DNA from: Cellulomonas shaoxiangyii
GTDB lineage: Bacteria > Actinomycetota > Actinomycetes > Actinomycetales > Cellulomonadaceae
Direction: 5' to 3'
Assembly: GCF_004798685.1 (NCBI RefSeq)
Contig: NZ_CP039291.1
Span: forward strand, 3,286,001-3,350,000
Length of the DNA stretch: 64,000 nt
The notes beneath the pieces are model-generated. The model ran no database searches, was not told the origin of the DNA, and was given only the letters and a program-made list of their open reading frames with translations. Of the stretch, positions 47,178 to 55,521 are shown piece by piece (positions within the stretch are counted from its first letter, which is position 1; each line of letters opens with the position of its first letter). The translations under genes were made by a program, and so were the position numbers.

Positions 47178-47226
47178 ACGGCGTGCCGGTCGCCTCCCCT
47201 GGGGCGGGGCGGGAGCGGCACGCCGT
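47178..47226 (-). terminator. Terminator after ParA/MinD gene
   Basis: A perfect 11-base stem (47178-47188 with 47216-47226) with a GC-rich inner loop lies just after the ParA/MinD gene's stop and before the sigma gene. Confidence 0.7.
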
Positions 47227-47253
47227 CCGACGGACGCGCGGCGGGTGGGCCGG

Positions 47254-48750
47254 TCAGAGGCCGTCGGCCACCACGGCCGTGGCACGCAGCCACGCGTCGC
47301 GGGTCGACGGGCGCAGGGACGCGTGCGCGATGGGCCCGCCCGTGACGAGCGCCCGGTCGTGCGGCACCTCGACGACGGCCCGCGTGAGCGCGCCGAAGTG
47401 CGAGCGCAGCCGCTGGCGCAGGTCCTTGTCGACCTTCGGCTCGGGGAACGACAGGATCGTGACGGCCTGGCGCACCAGCTCCTCGTGGCCGGTCGCGCGC
47501 AGTGCGTCGAGCGCCCACGCCGCCGACTGCGCCGTGTCCTCACGCAGCGTCGAGACGACGACGAGCTGGTCCGCCGTGTCGACCGCCGCGCGCCAGTTGG
47601 AGGCGCGCATGTTGTTGCCCGTGTCCACGACGAGCACCCGGTAGAACTGCGACAGCACCTGGTGCAGCGCGCGGAACGACTCCGCGTCGACGCTCGACAC
47701 CGACGCCGCGTTCTCGTCCGAGGCGAGCACGTCGAACTGCTCCTTCGGCTGCGTGCGCACGTACGAGTCGAGGTCGCCGATGCGCAGGGTGCCGCGCCCG
47801 GTGAGGTCCGGCAGCGCGTGCAGCAGGTCGACCGCCGTGCGCGTGTGGTCCGCGTGCGACGAGCGCCAGCCGAGCGTGCCGCGCGTCTCGTTGTTGTCCC
47901 ACGCGAGCGTGTACCCGCCGCGGTGCAGGCCGAACGTCGCCGCGAGCATCATCGTCGCGGTCGTCTTGTGCGCGCCGCCCTTGGGGTTGACGACGACGAC
48001 CGTGCGCGGGCCGTCGAACGTGCGGCGCACGGCCTCGACCTGCGACCGCCGGACGCGCTCGGCGCGCCCCGGCTGCGGCGTCACCGCGCCGAACGTGAGG
48101 CGGCGGACCGTGCGCTGCCAGCCGCGCTCGGCGGGGCCCTCGTGCGCGGGGTGCCGGGCCGCCAGCAGGTCGTCGAGCGTGGGCAGCGAGGTGCCGCCGA
48201 CGGCCGGGGTCGCCCCGGTCGCGGGGCCGCTGCTGCGGCGGCCGCCGACCGCGGGTGTCGCGCCCGTGGCGGGTCCGCCGCGGCGCGTGGCCGGGGGCGG
48301 CGCGTCCACGGCGGGCGTGGCGCCGGTGGTCGGCGGGGCGGGTGCGGGGGCCACCGCGGCGGTCGGGGCCGACGTCGCCGCGAGGGGGCCTCCGGCGGCC
48401 GGCACCGCGCCGGGTGCTGCCACGGCGGTCACGTCGCCGGTCAGGGGTGCCACCTCGTCGGCGTCCGTCGCCTCGTCCACCCGACCGTCCGGGTGGATCA
48501 CGAGCGCCCACAGCCCGTCGGGGTCGCGGACCTCGACGGGCAGCGCGCGCCCTGCCTCCTGCGCGAGCGTCGCGATGCGCGAGGTCATCTGCGCGCCGGC
48601 CTCCGCGAGGTCCGCCGCCGCGATGCGCTGGAGCACACCGTCGACGGAGATCTCCCCCGTGCCGTCCTCGCGCACCTCCGCCACGATGTGGGGCAGCGCG
48701 CCCGTCGTGGGCTCGCGCGTGGCCACGTCGCCGCCGCCGGTGTCCGTCAT
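47254..48750 (-). CDS. ParA/MinD-type ATPase with TGATPAV repeats
   Basis: The 498-residue protein has an N-terminal domain (about 20-100) of unknown type, a disordered linker with three exact TGATPAV units (142, 162, 178), and a C-terminal ParA/MinD ATPase. The deviant Walker A is NPKGGAHKTT (255-264), and LVVDTGNNMRASNW is the likely Walker B/switch segment. Such ATPases position cell-pole, chromosome or secretion complexes, but no parB or secretion genes are nearby, so the cargo is unknown. GGAGGGG lies before ATG 48750. A TACGTT hexamer at 48835-48830 may be the -10. Confidence 0.85.
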   Translation of the reverse strand: MTDTGGGDVATREPTTGALPHIVAEVREDGTGEISVDGVLQRIAAADLAEAGAQMTSRIATLAQEAGRALPVEVRDPDGLWALVIHPDGRVDEATDADEVAPLTGDVTAVAAPGAVPAAGGPLAATSAPTAAVAPAPAPPTTGATPAVDAPPPATRRGGPATGATPAVGGRRSSGPATGATPAVGGTSLPTLDDLLAARHPAHEGPAERGWQRTVRRLTFGAVTPQPGRAERVRRSQVEAVRRTFDGPRTVVVVNPKGGAHKTTATMMLAATFGLHRGGYTLAWDNNETRGTLGWRSSHADHTRTAVDLLHALPDLTGRGTLRIGDLDSYVRTQPKEQFDVLASDENAASVSSVDAESFRALHQVLSQFYRVLVVDTGNNMRASNWRAAVDTADQLVVVSTLREDTAQSAAWALDALRATGHEELVRQAVTILSFPEPKVDKDLRQRLRSHFGALTRAVVEVPHDRALVTGGPIAHASLRPSTRDAWLRATAVVADGL

Positions 48751-48829
48751 GGGTCCCCTCCGTCCTGCCGGCCCGCGGCGCCCGCAGGTGGCACGCCGGG
48801 ACACGGACCTGCCCTGAAAATCCTGGACG

Positions 48830-48835
48830 AACGTA
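48830..48835 (-). promoter_or_regulatory. Putative ParA/MinD -10 element TACGTT
   Basis: TACGTT lies in an A/T-rich patch with TTGTGC 19 bases upstream, giving a leader of roughly 75 bases before ATG 48750. Confidence 0.4.
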
Positions 48836-48934
48836 TCGCTGCTGCGGCCCCAGCGCACAACGGGCAGGGTCCAGCGGCGCAGGACGGGCGGTCAGCGGGA
48901 CCGGACCGCGCCCACGAGGGGCGCGCCGGAGGGG

Positions 48935-49432
48935 TCACTCGTCGGTGTCGACCTCGAACCACACGGTGGTGCCCCCGTCGGGCAGCCGGGCCGAGCCCCA
49001 GGCCGTCGACAGCGCCTCGACCAGCGCCATGCCGCGGCCGTTGAGGGCGGTCGGCTCGGGATGACGGACCTGCGGGGTGCCGCCGCCGCGGTCGGTGACC
49101 GCGACGCGCACGACCGGGCCGTCGACCCGCACCGCCACCCGCACCGGCTCGCCGGACGGGCCGTGCACGACCGCGTTCGACACCAGCTCGCCCGCGAGCA
49201 GCTCGATGACCTGGTTGGCCGCCCCGCCCACCCCCGCCCCGGCGACGGCGCGCATCACCCAGTGCCGCGCCTGACGCGACGCGCTGCGCTCGGCGATGAC
49301 GACGAGCTCGTCGTCGACGATGGGCGGCGGCGCACCGCGCCGCCGTCCGCTGCGGAGGTCCCGGACGTCACCCACGCCCACCAGGGTGCACGAGAGACGC
49401 CCGTCCCGCCGGTCAGCCCGCGTGACGGACAC
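48935..49432 (-). CDS. RsbW-like GHKL ATP-binding protein
   Basis: The 165-residue protein carries a histidine-kinase-like ATPase fold: N box ELVSNAVVHG, G1 box VTDRGGGTP and G2 box GRGMALVEAL. It has no phospho-acceptor or sensor domain, matching RsbW/SpoIIAB-type anti-sigma kinases, which sequester a sigma factor or phosphorylate an anti-anti-sigma protein. No STAS partner or matching sigma-B-type factor is adjacent. The GTG start at 49432 has no clear ribosome site. Confidence 0.85.
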   Translation of the reverse strand: MSVTRADRRDGRLSCTLVGVGDVRDLRSGRRRGAPPPIVDDELVVIAERSASRQARHWVMRAVAGAGVGGAANQVIELLAGELVSNAVVHGPSGEPVRVAVRVDGPVVRVAVTDRGGGTPQVRHPEPTALNGRGMALVEALSTAWGSARLPDGGTTVWFEVDTDE

Positions 49433-49489
49433 CCGTCCGGATGACGGCCACCGGCGTCGCCGACGTGCCGCGTCGCCTGGGCGTCCAGG

Positions 49490-49726
49490 TCACGGCGTGG
49501 TCCGCACGCCCGGCACCCAGCCCTGCGACGGCATGCAGAACCACAGCACCGCGTAGATCAGGAACGGGCTCCCGGGGAGCACCAGGAGCAGCACCAGAAC
49601 GAGCCGGACGATCCACGCCGGCACCCCGGCCCGCACGGCCACGCCGGCGCACACGCCCGCCAGCAGCCGGCCCGCGTAGGGGCGCACCAGCCCGGCACGC
49701 GCGAACGCGCTGCGGATCTCGTCCAT
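49490..49726 (-). CDS. PspC domain protein
   Basis: This 78-residue protein is a single PspC domain: RPYAGRLLAGVCAGVAVRAGVP, then one hydrophobic helix (IVRLVLVLLLVLPGSPFLIYAVLWFCM). PspC proteins take part in membrane-stress responses. Strong GGAGGAC precedes ATG 49726. It is divergent from the small-ORF/LuxR operon, and a CTGAGG-type palindrome lies between. Confidence 0.88.
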   Translation of the reverse strand: MDEIRSAFARAGLVRPYAGRLLAGVCAGVAVRAGVPAWIVRLVLVLLLVLPGSPFLIYAVLWFCMPSQGWVPGVRTTP

Positions 49727-49858
49727 GTGAGTCCTCCGTCCCGGGGCGGACCGTCCGCGCCCGACACCCGAGCCTGCCGCGCCGCGTGCCGGCGCGCCTC
49801 CGGGACGGACCCGGAGCCGACCCCGAGCCCGGCCGGCCGCCGGTCGGGGTGCGCGCCG

Positions 49859-49893
49859 CTGAGGCACCTCAGACGCCGGGCGCGGGGCCTCAG
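49859..49893. promoter_or_regulatory. CTGAGG palindrome with a third half-site
   Basis: CTGAGGCACCTCAG (49859-49872) is a perfect 6+2+6 palindrome, and CCTCAG recurs at 49888-49893. It lies in the 290-base divergent region between PspC and the LuxR operon, otherwise without a gene. It is a candidate operator. Confidence 0.45.
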
Positions 49894-50016
49894 GGCGTGG
49901 CGGGCCGTTCCCGGCGCCGCGGACCCGTCGTCCGCCCGATCCGCCGGCACCCGCCTCACGGGCAACGTCGTCGTCGTGCCCGCGCACCGAGCGCCGGGCA
50001 CGACGAGGAGGACGAG

Positions 50017-50268
50017 ATGAGCACCACCATGTGGGGACCCGCGCTCGACGCCGAGATCGCCTACCGCCGCGAGCGCGTGCAGGACGCGCTCGCGTCCGCC
50101 CGCGCCCCGCACGGCGACCGGGAGGACGACGCCCCCCGGACGACGGCGGCGCAGGGCACCGGTCGGCACGCGTCCGGTCGGCACGCGTCCGGTGGGCACG
50201 GCTCCGGCCGAGGCCCCGGGCGTCGGTGGGTGCTGCCAGGATCGGGGGCGTGGCACGCGGCCCGATGA
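50017..50268 (+). CDS. Small basic protein coupled to LuxR regulator
   Basis: The 83-residue product begins MSTTMWGPALDAEIAYRRER, a pattern I recognise only as a type of conserved small actinobacterial protein, and continues with an Arg/Gly/His/Ser tail containing GRHASGRHASGGHG from a tandem DNA repeat. GAGGAGGACGAG precedes the ATG. Its TGA overlaps the ATG of the LuxR gene (ATGA), so the two are translated together. Function is unknown; it may only couple translation or may regulate the large regulator. Confidence 0.65.
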   Translation: MSTTMWGPALDAEIAYRRERVQDALASARAPHGDREDDAPRTTAAQGTGRHASGRHASGGHGSGRGPGRRWVLPGSGAWHAAR

Positions 50269-53177
50269 GCACCCCGTTCGTCGCGCGCTCGGCGCAGGTG
50301 GCCCGGCTGACCGAGGCCCTGGGCCGCGCGCGCGCCGGCACGCCCTCGCTCGTGCTGCTCGGCGCGGACGCGGGCGTCGGCAAGACCCGGCTCGTCCGCG
50401 AGGTGGCCGAGCGCGCCGGGGCGGACGGCGCGCGCGTGGTGACCGGGCACTGCGTCGACCTGGGCGAGATCGGGCTGCCCTACCTGCCGTTCGCGGAGGC
50501 GCTGGGTGCGCTGCACGCGCTCGACCCGGACGCGGTGCGTGCGGTCGCCGCCGCCCGGCCGGCGCTCGCGCGGCTCGCCGGCCCGGGCACGGTCGCGCCC
50601 CCGGGCGACGACGCCGCGGACCGGCTCCAGCTCTTCGAGGGCGTCGTCGAGGCGCTCGCGGCGTCCGCGTCGCCGGACCGGCCGCTGCTGCTCGTGCTGG
50701 AGGACATGCACTGGGCCGACGCGTCGAGCCGTGACCTGCTGCGCTTCCTCGTCTCGCGCCTCGCCGGGCAGCACCTGCTCGTCGTCGTCACCTACCGGAC
50801 GGACGACCTGCACCGGCGCCACCCGTGGCGTCCCGTGGCCGCCGAGCTGGCACGGCACCCGCGCTCCGAGCGCCTCCTGCTCGACCCGTTCACCGAGGAC
50901 GAGCTGCGGGACTTCACCGCGGCCGTGGCCGGTGCGCCGCTGCCCGACCCGCTGCTGCGCCGCGTGCGCGAGCGCGCCGAGGGAAACGCGTACTTCACCG
51001 AGGAGCTGCTCGAGGCGGGCGCGGACAGCGACGCGCTGCCGTGGACGCTCGGCGACGTGCTGCGCACACGCGTCGAGCAGCTCGAGCCGGCACCGCTGCG
51101 CCTGGTGCAGCTCGCGTCCGCCGCCGGCCGCCGGGTCGACGAGCCCCTGCTGCGCGCCGCCGCCGGCGCCGACGGCGACCCGGCCCTGGCCGCGCCCGGT
51201 GCGGTCGAGCGCGCGCTGCGCGACGCGGTGGCGCAGCACGTGCTGGTCGTCGAGGACGGCCGGATCGCGTTCCGGCACGCGCTGCTCGCGGAGGCCGTCT
51301 ACACCGACCTGCTGCCGGGCGAGCTCGGCGGCGTGCACCGCGCGTACCTGCGGGCGCTCGACGCGGAGCCCGGCGTGGGGACGGCGGCGCAGCGCGCGGC
51401 GCACGCCGTGCGCGCACCCGACCTGCCGGTGGCCCTGCGGGCGTCGTGGGACGCCGCGGTGCAGGCGCACCGCGTCCTGGCCCCGACGGAGGAGCTGCGT
51501 CACCTGGAGGTCGTCCTGCGGCTGTGGGACGCGGCACCCGAGGTGGCGGCGGCCCTCCCGGAGCACCGTGCGGGCGTGCTGCTGCGCGCCGCGGGCGCCG
51601 CGAGCCGGGCCGGCGCCGCGGACCGCGCCGTGCAGCTCGCCCGCTCGGCGCTGGAGGCCCCGGACACCCCGCCGGGCGAGCGGCCCGCCGTGCGCACCAT
51701 GGTCGCCCGGCACCTGCTCGGCGTCGACGACGTGCCCACGGCCCTCGACGAGGCGGCCCGGGCCGTCGCCGAGCTCCCCGACGCGCCGACGCCCGCGCGC
51801 GCCTGGGCGCTGGCCACGTACGCGCGCGCCGCCGTCAACGCGGGCCGGGAGGACGAGGCGGAGCAGCTGGCGGGCCGGGCGGTGGAGATCGCCCGGGAGG
51901 TCGGCGACGCGGCCGCCGAGTCGGACGCGATGGCGACGCTCGCGCTCGCGGAGCGCCTCGACCACGCGCAGTCGGCCCGGCTGCTCGCCGAGGCCCTGGA
52001 GCGCGCGGTCGGCGCCGAGGACCGGGCCACGGAGCTGCGGATCCGCTACAACCTCGCCTCGGCGCACTACGACGTCGGCGACCTGCCGCGGGCCGCGCAG
52101 GCGTCGGCCACCGGGGTGGCGCGGGCCCGGGCGCTGGGCATGTCCTGGGCGCCGCACGGCGTCGACCTGCACGCCCTCGACGCGATGATCCGGTTCGCGC
52201 GCGGCGACCTGTCGCCGCGCGCACCCGGCCCGGACGACGACGGGGACGTGCCCGAGTTCGCCGCCGCACTGGTCGCGGCGGGAGACCTGTGGGCGGCCGT
52301 CGCGCGCGGCGACGACGACGCCGTGGGCCGCGCGCAGGCGCTCGAGCGCTGGTGGGACCGGGACCCGCTCGTGGCGCTGCTCGCGGGCGGCAACGCCGTC
52401 GACGCGCTGACGTGGCAGGGCCGGCCGGCGCAGGCACGGGAGCTGCTGGACCGCGTCGACGCGCACCTGCGCTCGGTGTGGCCGCAGATGTACACCGGCG
52501 GCATCCGGATGAGCGCCCTGGCGCTCGCCGCGACGGCCGACGAGGCCGCGGTGCGGCGGCTCGCCGGCGCCGCGGTCGACGACCTGCTGGCGGACGCCGA
52601 CGCACGCCTCGACCGTGCCGAGCGGACCGCGCAGGCACGTCGTCCCCGCCCCGGCGGCATGGGCCCGGAGGGCCGCGCGTGGCTCGCGCGGGCGCGCGCC
52701 GAGCACGCGCGGGCCCGCAGCGAGGCGGCACCGGCCCTGTGGGCGAGCACCGTCGCGGAGTTCGGCTACGGGCACGCGTACGAGGAGGCGCGCTCGCGCT
52801 GGCGGTGGGCCGAGGCGCTGCTCGTGGCCGGCGACCGCGCCGCGGCGACGACGCAAGCCGCGTCGGCGCTCGCCGCCGCGCAGGGCATGGGCGCCCGGCC
52901 GCTCGCCGAGGCCGTGCGCGACCTGGTCCGGCGCGGGCGGCTGGACGTCGCGGGCGTGCGCGCGCAGGGCGTCGACGTGCTGACCGCCCGCGAGGCCGAG
53001 GTGCTCGCGCTCGTCGCGCAGGGGCTGTCCAACCGGCAGATCGGCGAGCGGCTGTTCATCTCCGGCAAGACCGTGTCCGTGCACGTGTCGAACGTGCTGG
53101 GGAAGCTCGGTGCGTCCGGGCGCACCGAGGCGGTCACGGTCGCCCACCGGCGCGGGCTCCTGACGCCCCGGGCCTAG
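50265..53177 (+). CDS. Large LuxR-family (LAL/MalT-type) regulator
   Basis: The 970-residue protein is a full-length LAL-type regulator. It has an AAA_16 ATPase domain with intact Walker A GADAGVGKT (33-41) and Walker B LLLVLEDMHWADASSRDLL, a long alpha-helical TPR-like middle, and a C-terminal LuxR helix-turn-helix (LTAREAEVLALVAQGL, then NRQIGERLFISGKTVSVHVSN, about 907-951). Such proteins bind ATP and an effector, then activate target promoters. Targets are unknown; adjacent genes may be among them. A shorter, HTH-less relative is at 33629. Confidence 0.92.
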   Translation: MSTPFVARSAQVARLTEALGRARAGTPSLVLLGADAGVGKTRLVREVAERAGADGARVVTGHCVDLGEIGLPYLPFAEALGALHALDPDAVRAVAAARPALARLAGPGTVAPPGDDAADRLQLFEGVVEALAASASPDRPLLLVLEDMHWADASSRDLLRFLVSRLAGQHLLVVVTYRTDDLHRRHPWRPVAAELARHPRSERLLLDPFTEDELRDFTAAVAGAPLPDPLLRRVRERAEGNAYFTEELLEAGADSDALPWTLGDVLRTRVEQLEPAPLRLVQLASAAGRRVDEPLLRAAAGADGDPALAAPGAVERALRDAVAQHVLVVEDGRIAFRHALLAEAVYTDLLPGELGGVHRAYLRALDAEPGVGTAAQRAAHAVRAPDLPVALRASWDAAVQAHRVLAPTEELRHLEVVLRLWDAAPEVAAALPEHRAGVLLRAAGAASRAGAADRAVQLARSALEAPDTPPGERPAVRTMVARHLLGVDDVPTALDEAARAVAELPDAPTPARAWALATYARAAVNAGREDEAEQLAGRAVEIAREVGDAAAESDAMATLALAERLDHAQSARLLAEALERAVGAEDRATELRIRYNLASAHYDVGDLPRAAQASATGVARARALGMSWAPHGVDLHALDAMIRFARGDLSPRAPGPDDDGDVPEFAAALVAAGDLWAAVARGDDDAVGRAQALERWWDRDPLVALLAGGNAVDALTWQGRPAQARELLDRVDAHLRSVWPQMYTGGIRMSALALAATADEAAVRRLAGAAVDDLLADADARLDRAERTAQARRPRPGGMGPEGRAWLARARAEHARARSEAAPALWASTVAEFGYGHAYEEARSRWRWAEALLVAGDRAAATTQAASALAAAQGMGARPLAEAVRDLVRRGRLDVAGVRAQGVDVLTAREAEVLALVAQGLSNRQIGERLFISGKTVSVHVSNVLGKLGASGRTEAVTVAHRRGLLTPRA

Positions 53178-53195
53178 GCGCCCGCCCGGGGGCGC
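53178..53195 (+). terminator. Short hairpin after LuxR gene
   Basis: GCGCCC (53178-53183) pairs with GGGCGC (53190-53195), starting one base after the stop codon. Confidence 0.45.
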
Positions 53196-53229
53196 GGCTG
53201 CGACCTGGGCGGATGTCGGCGGGCAGCCC

Positions 53230-53235
53230 TACGGT
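53230..53235 (+). promoter_or_regulatory. -10 element TACGGT, leaderless promoter
   Basis: TACGGT ends seven bases before the ATG of the LigD polymerase gene at 53243. Confidence 0.5.
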
Positions 53236-53242
53236 GTGAGCC

Positions 53243-54310
53243 ATGGCACAGAAGGCACCCACGGTCGAGCTGGACGTGCGCGGCCGCACGGTCCGCGTCA
53301 CGAGCCCCGACCGCGTCGTGTTCCCGGCGCGCGGGCTGACCAAGCTGGACGTCGTCCAGTACTTCGTCGCGGTAGGCGACGGCATCCTCGGTGCGCTGCT
53401 GCACCGCCCCACGACGCTCGAGCGCTGGCCCAAGGGCGTCTTCGAGGGCGCGCGCATGTCGACGCGCCAGGACTCGACGGGTGACGCGTTCTACCAGAAG
53501 CGGCTGCCGCAGGGCGCTCCCGACTACGTGGAGACCGCCCGCATCGCGTTCCCGAGCGGCCGCACGGCGGACGAGGTCGCACCCACCGAGCTCGCGGTCG
53601 TCGCCTGGGCGGCGAACATGGGCACGCTGACGTTCCACCCGTGGCCGGTGGTCCGCGACGACGTGGAGCAGCCCGACCAGATCCGCATCGACCTGGACCC
53701 GCAGCCGGGCACCGACTTCGCCGACGCGGCGCGCGTCGCCCCCCACGTCCGCGAGCTCCTCGCCGAGCACGGCCTCGAGGGCGTGCCGAAGACGTCGGGC
53801 GGGCGCGGCATCCACGTCTTCGTGCCGATCGAGCCCGCGTGGACGTTCACGGACGCGCGGCGGGCCACGATCGCGTTCGGGCGCGAGCTCGAACGGCGGC
53901 TGCCCGACCAGGTGACGATGAAGTGGTGGAAGGAGGAGCGGGGGCAGAAGATCTTCGTCGACTACAACCAGATGGCGCGCGACCGCACCATCGCGTCGGC
54001 GTACTCGATCCGCTCGAACCCCCGCGCCACGGTGTCGGCGCCGCTCACGTGGGACGAGGTCGGCGACGTCCACCCCGACGACTTCGACGTGCTGACGATG
54101 CCGCAGCGCCTCGCCGACGTCGGTGACCTCTTCGCGCCGCTCGTCGCGCACGAGCAGCCGCGGTACCGCCTGGAGTCGCTGCTCGAGCTCGCCGACCGGC
54201 AGGAGCGGGACGAGGGCCACGGCGACCTGCCGTACCCGCCCGAGTACCCGAAGATGCCCGGCGAGCCCAAGCGCGTGCAGCCGAGCAAGGACCGCGACCG
54301 GCCGCGGTGA
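53243..54310 (+). CDS. LigD-type DNA polymerase/primase domain protein
   Basis: The 355-residue protein is a stand-alone LigD polymerase domain (archaeo-eukaryotic primase superfamily). The metal-binding pair is in IRIDLDPQPGTDF, the nucleotide-binding block is KTSGGRGIHVFVPIE, and MKWWKEERGQKIFVDYNQMARDRT is also characteristic. Relatives fill gaps with NTPs or dNTPs in end joining and other repair. No Ku or ATP-dependent ligase is in the window, so it may act alone or with distant partners. The C-terminal segment is Pro/Glu/Lys-rich. Its promoter appears leaderless. Confidence 0.92.
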   Translation: MAQKAPTVELDVRGRTVRVTSPDRVVFPARGLTKLDVVQYFVAVGDGILGALLHRPTTLERWPKGVFEGARMSTRQDSTGDAFYQKRLPQGAPDYVETARIAFPSGRTADEVAPTELAVVAWAANMGTLTFHPWPVVRDDVEQPDQIRIDLDPQPGTDFADAARVAPHVRELLAEHGLEGVPKTSGGRGIHVFVPIEPAWTFTDARRATIAFGRELERRLPDQVTMKWWKEERGQKIFVDYNQMARDRTIASAYSIRSNPRATVSAPLTWDEVGDVHPDDFDVLTMPQRLADVGDLFAPLVAHEQPRYRLESLLELADRQERDEGHGDLPYPPEYPKMPGEPKRVQPSKDRDRPR

Positions 54311-54355
54311 CACCGGGGCACGTGCCGCGCCGTCACCCCCGCCGGCGGTCGCGGC

Positions 54356-55465
54356 TCAGCCGCGGTACTCGTAGTGCCAGTACTCGGGGTTGGAGCCGCC
54401 CTGACGCGCCCACGTGGGTGACACCCACCCGTACGACGGCCCGTTCGCGACGAGCCAGGCGCGCGCGGCGCTGTCCCACCCGTACGCGCACGGGAGCTCC
54501 GGCACGTCGATCGCGAGGCCGGTGCCGTGCGACGACGTCCCGGGCACGGCCGCGACCGCCCCGAGCGCGGCGCGCATCTCCACCTGGGTGTCGTAGTCGC
54601 GGTACGTGAGGTCGAGCGCGAGGTCGTGGCCGAGCGCCGCACGGAACGCGGCGTTGAGGCGCTCCAGCGCGGCCGTCGCGTCCTGGCGCAGGTAGAAGGG
54701 CGTCCCCTGCGAGTCGCGCGTCCACGACACCGCGCTCAGCGCCGAGGGGGGCAGGCGCCCGTTGCTGCCGTCGCCGCCCTCGGTGGGCACCGACGTCCAG
54801 AACGCGGGGCCGGAGTACGTGGTCACGCACGAGCGGTCGGCCGCCGGTGCGGCTGCGGGTGCGGGCGCGCCCGGCGCCGGTGTGCGCGGGCGGGCGGCGG
54901 CGGCCTGGGCGCGCGCCGCGGCCTGCGCGGCCTCGCGCGCGGCGACCGCCTCGGCGACCGCACGCTCGGCGACCGCGACGTCCGCCGCGAGCGCGCGCAG
55001 CCGCACCGCCGACGCACCGTCCGCCTCCCCCTCCGCCGTGCCGAGCACCCCCGCCAGCGCCTCGCGCACCGCCTCGTCGTCGACCCGCTCCGCGGAGGAC
55101 CCGAGCGTGCCGTGGGCCTGCGCCACCGCGGCGTCGAGCGCCGCCCGGGGCCCTGCCTGCACGGCCGCGGCACCCGCCGTGCCGAGGAGGGCCGTCCCGG
55201 CCGCCGCGGCGGACCGGTCCGCGTCGACCGCGAGCGCGACCGCGGCGACCCGGGACTCGGCCGCGTCCCGCAGGGCCGCCTCGTCGCCCCGCCTCTCGGC
55301 CGTCCACGCCCAGCCGCCCGCTGCCGCGCCCAGGGCGAGCGAGGCGGCGGTGAGCACGCTGACGGCGACGCGGCGGATCTCGGCCTCCGGTGGTCGGGAC
55401 TCGGCCGGCGCGGGGCACGGCAGGACGCGGACCACGGTAACGGTGCCGGCGCCCGCTCGCCGCAC
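54356..55465 (-). CDS. M15 D,D-carboxypeptidase, second copy
   Basis: The 369-residue protein has a signal/anchor helix (VAVSVLTAASLALGAAAGGW), an Ala/Arg-rich coiled region and an M15B domain. That domain has zinc-site motifs PGTSSHGTGLAIDV and the terminal WHYEYRG, with TYRDYDTQV upstream. It is clearly related to the protein at 34881 in the catalytic part but has a shorter spacer. GTG 55465 is chosen because GGAGGT lies nine bases upstream; a GTG three codons earlier (55474) would abut the ribosome site. It should act on cell-wall peptides outside the membrane. Confidence 0.88.
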   Translation of the reverse strand: MRRAGAGTVTVVRVLPCPAPAESRPPEAEIRRVAVSVLTAASLALGAAAGGWAWTAERRGDEAALRDAAESRVAAVALAVDADRSAAAAGTALLGTAGAAAVQAGPRAALDAAVAQAHGTLGSSAERVDDEAVREALAGVLGTAEGEADGASAVRLRALAADVAVAERAVAEAVAAREAAQAAARAQAAAARPRTPAPGAPAPAAAPAADRSCVTTYSGPAFWTSVPTEGGDGSNGRLPPSALSAVSWTRDSQGTPFYLRQDATAALERLNAAFRAALGHDLALDLTYRDYDTQVEMRAALGAVAAVPGTSSHGTGLAIDVPELPCAYGWDSAARAWLVANGPSYGWVSPTWARQGGSNPEYWHYEYRG

Positions 55466-55521
55466 CGGCGTCACACCTCCGAGCGCTCAAGGCCGCCGCC
55501 GGGCGAGCCGATGCCACAGGC

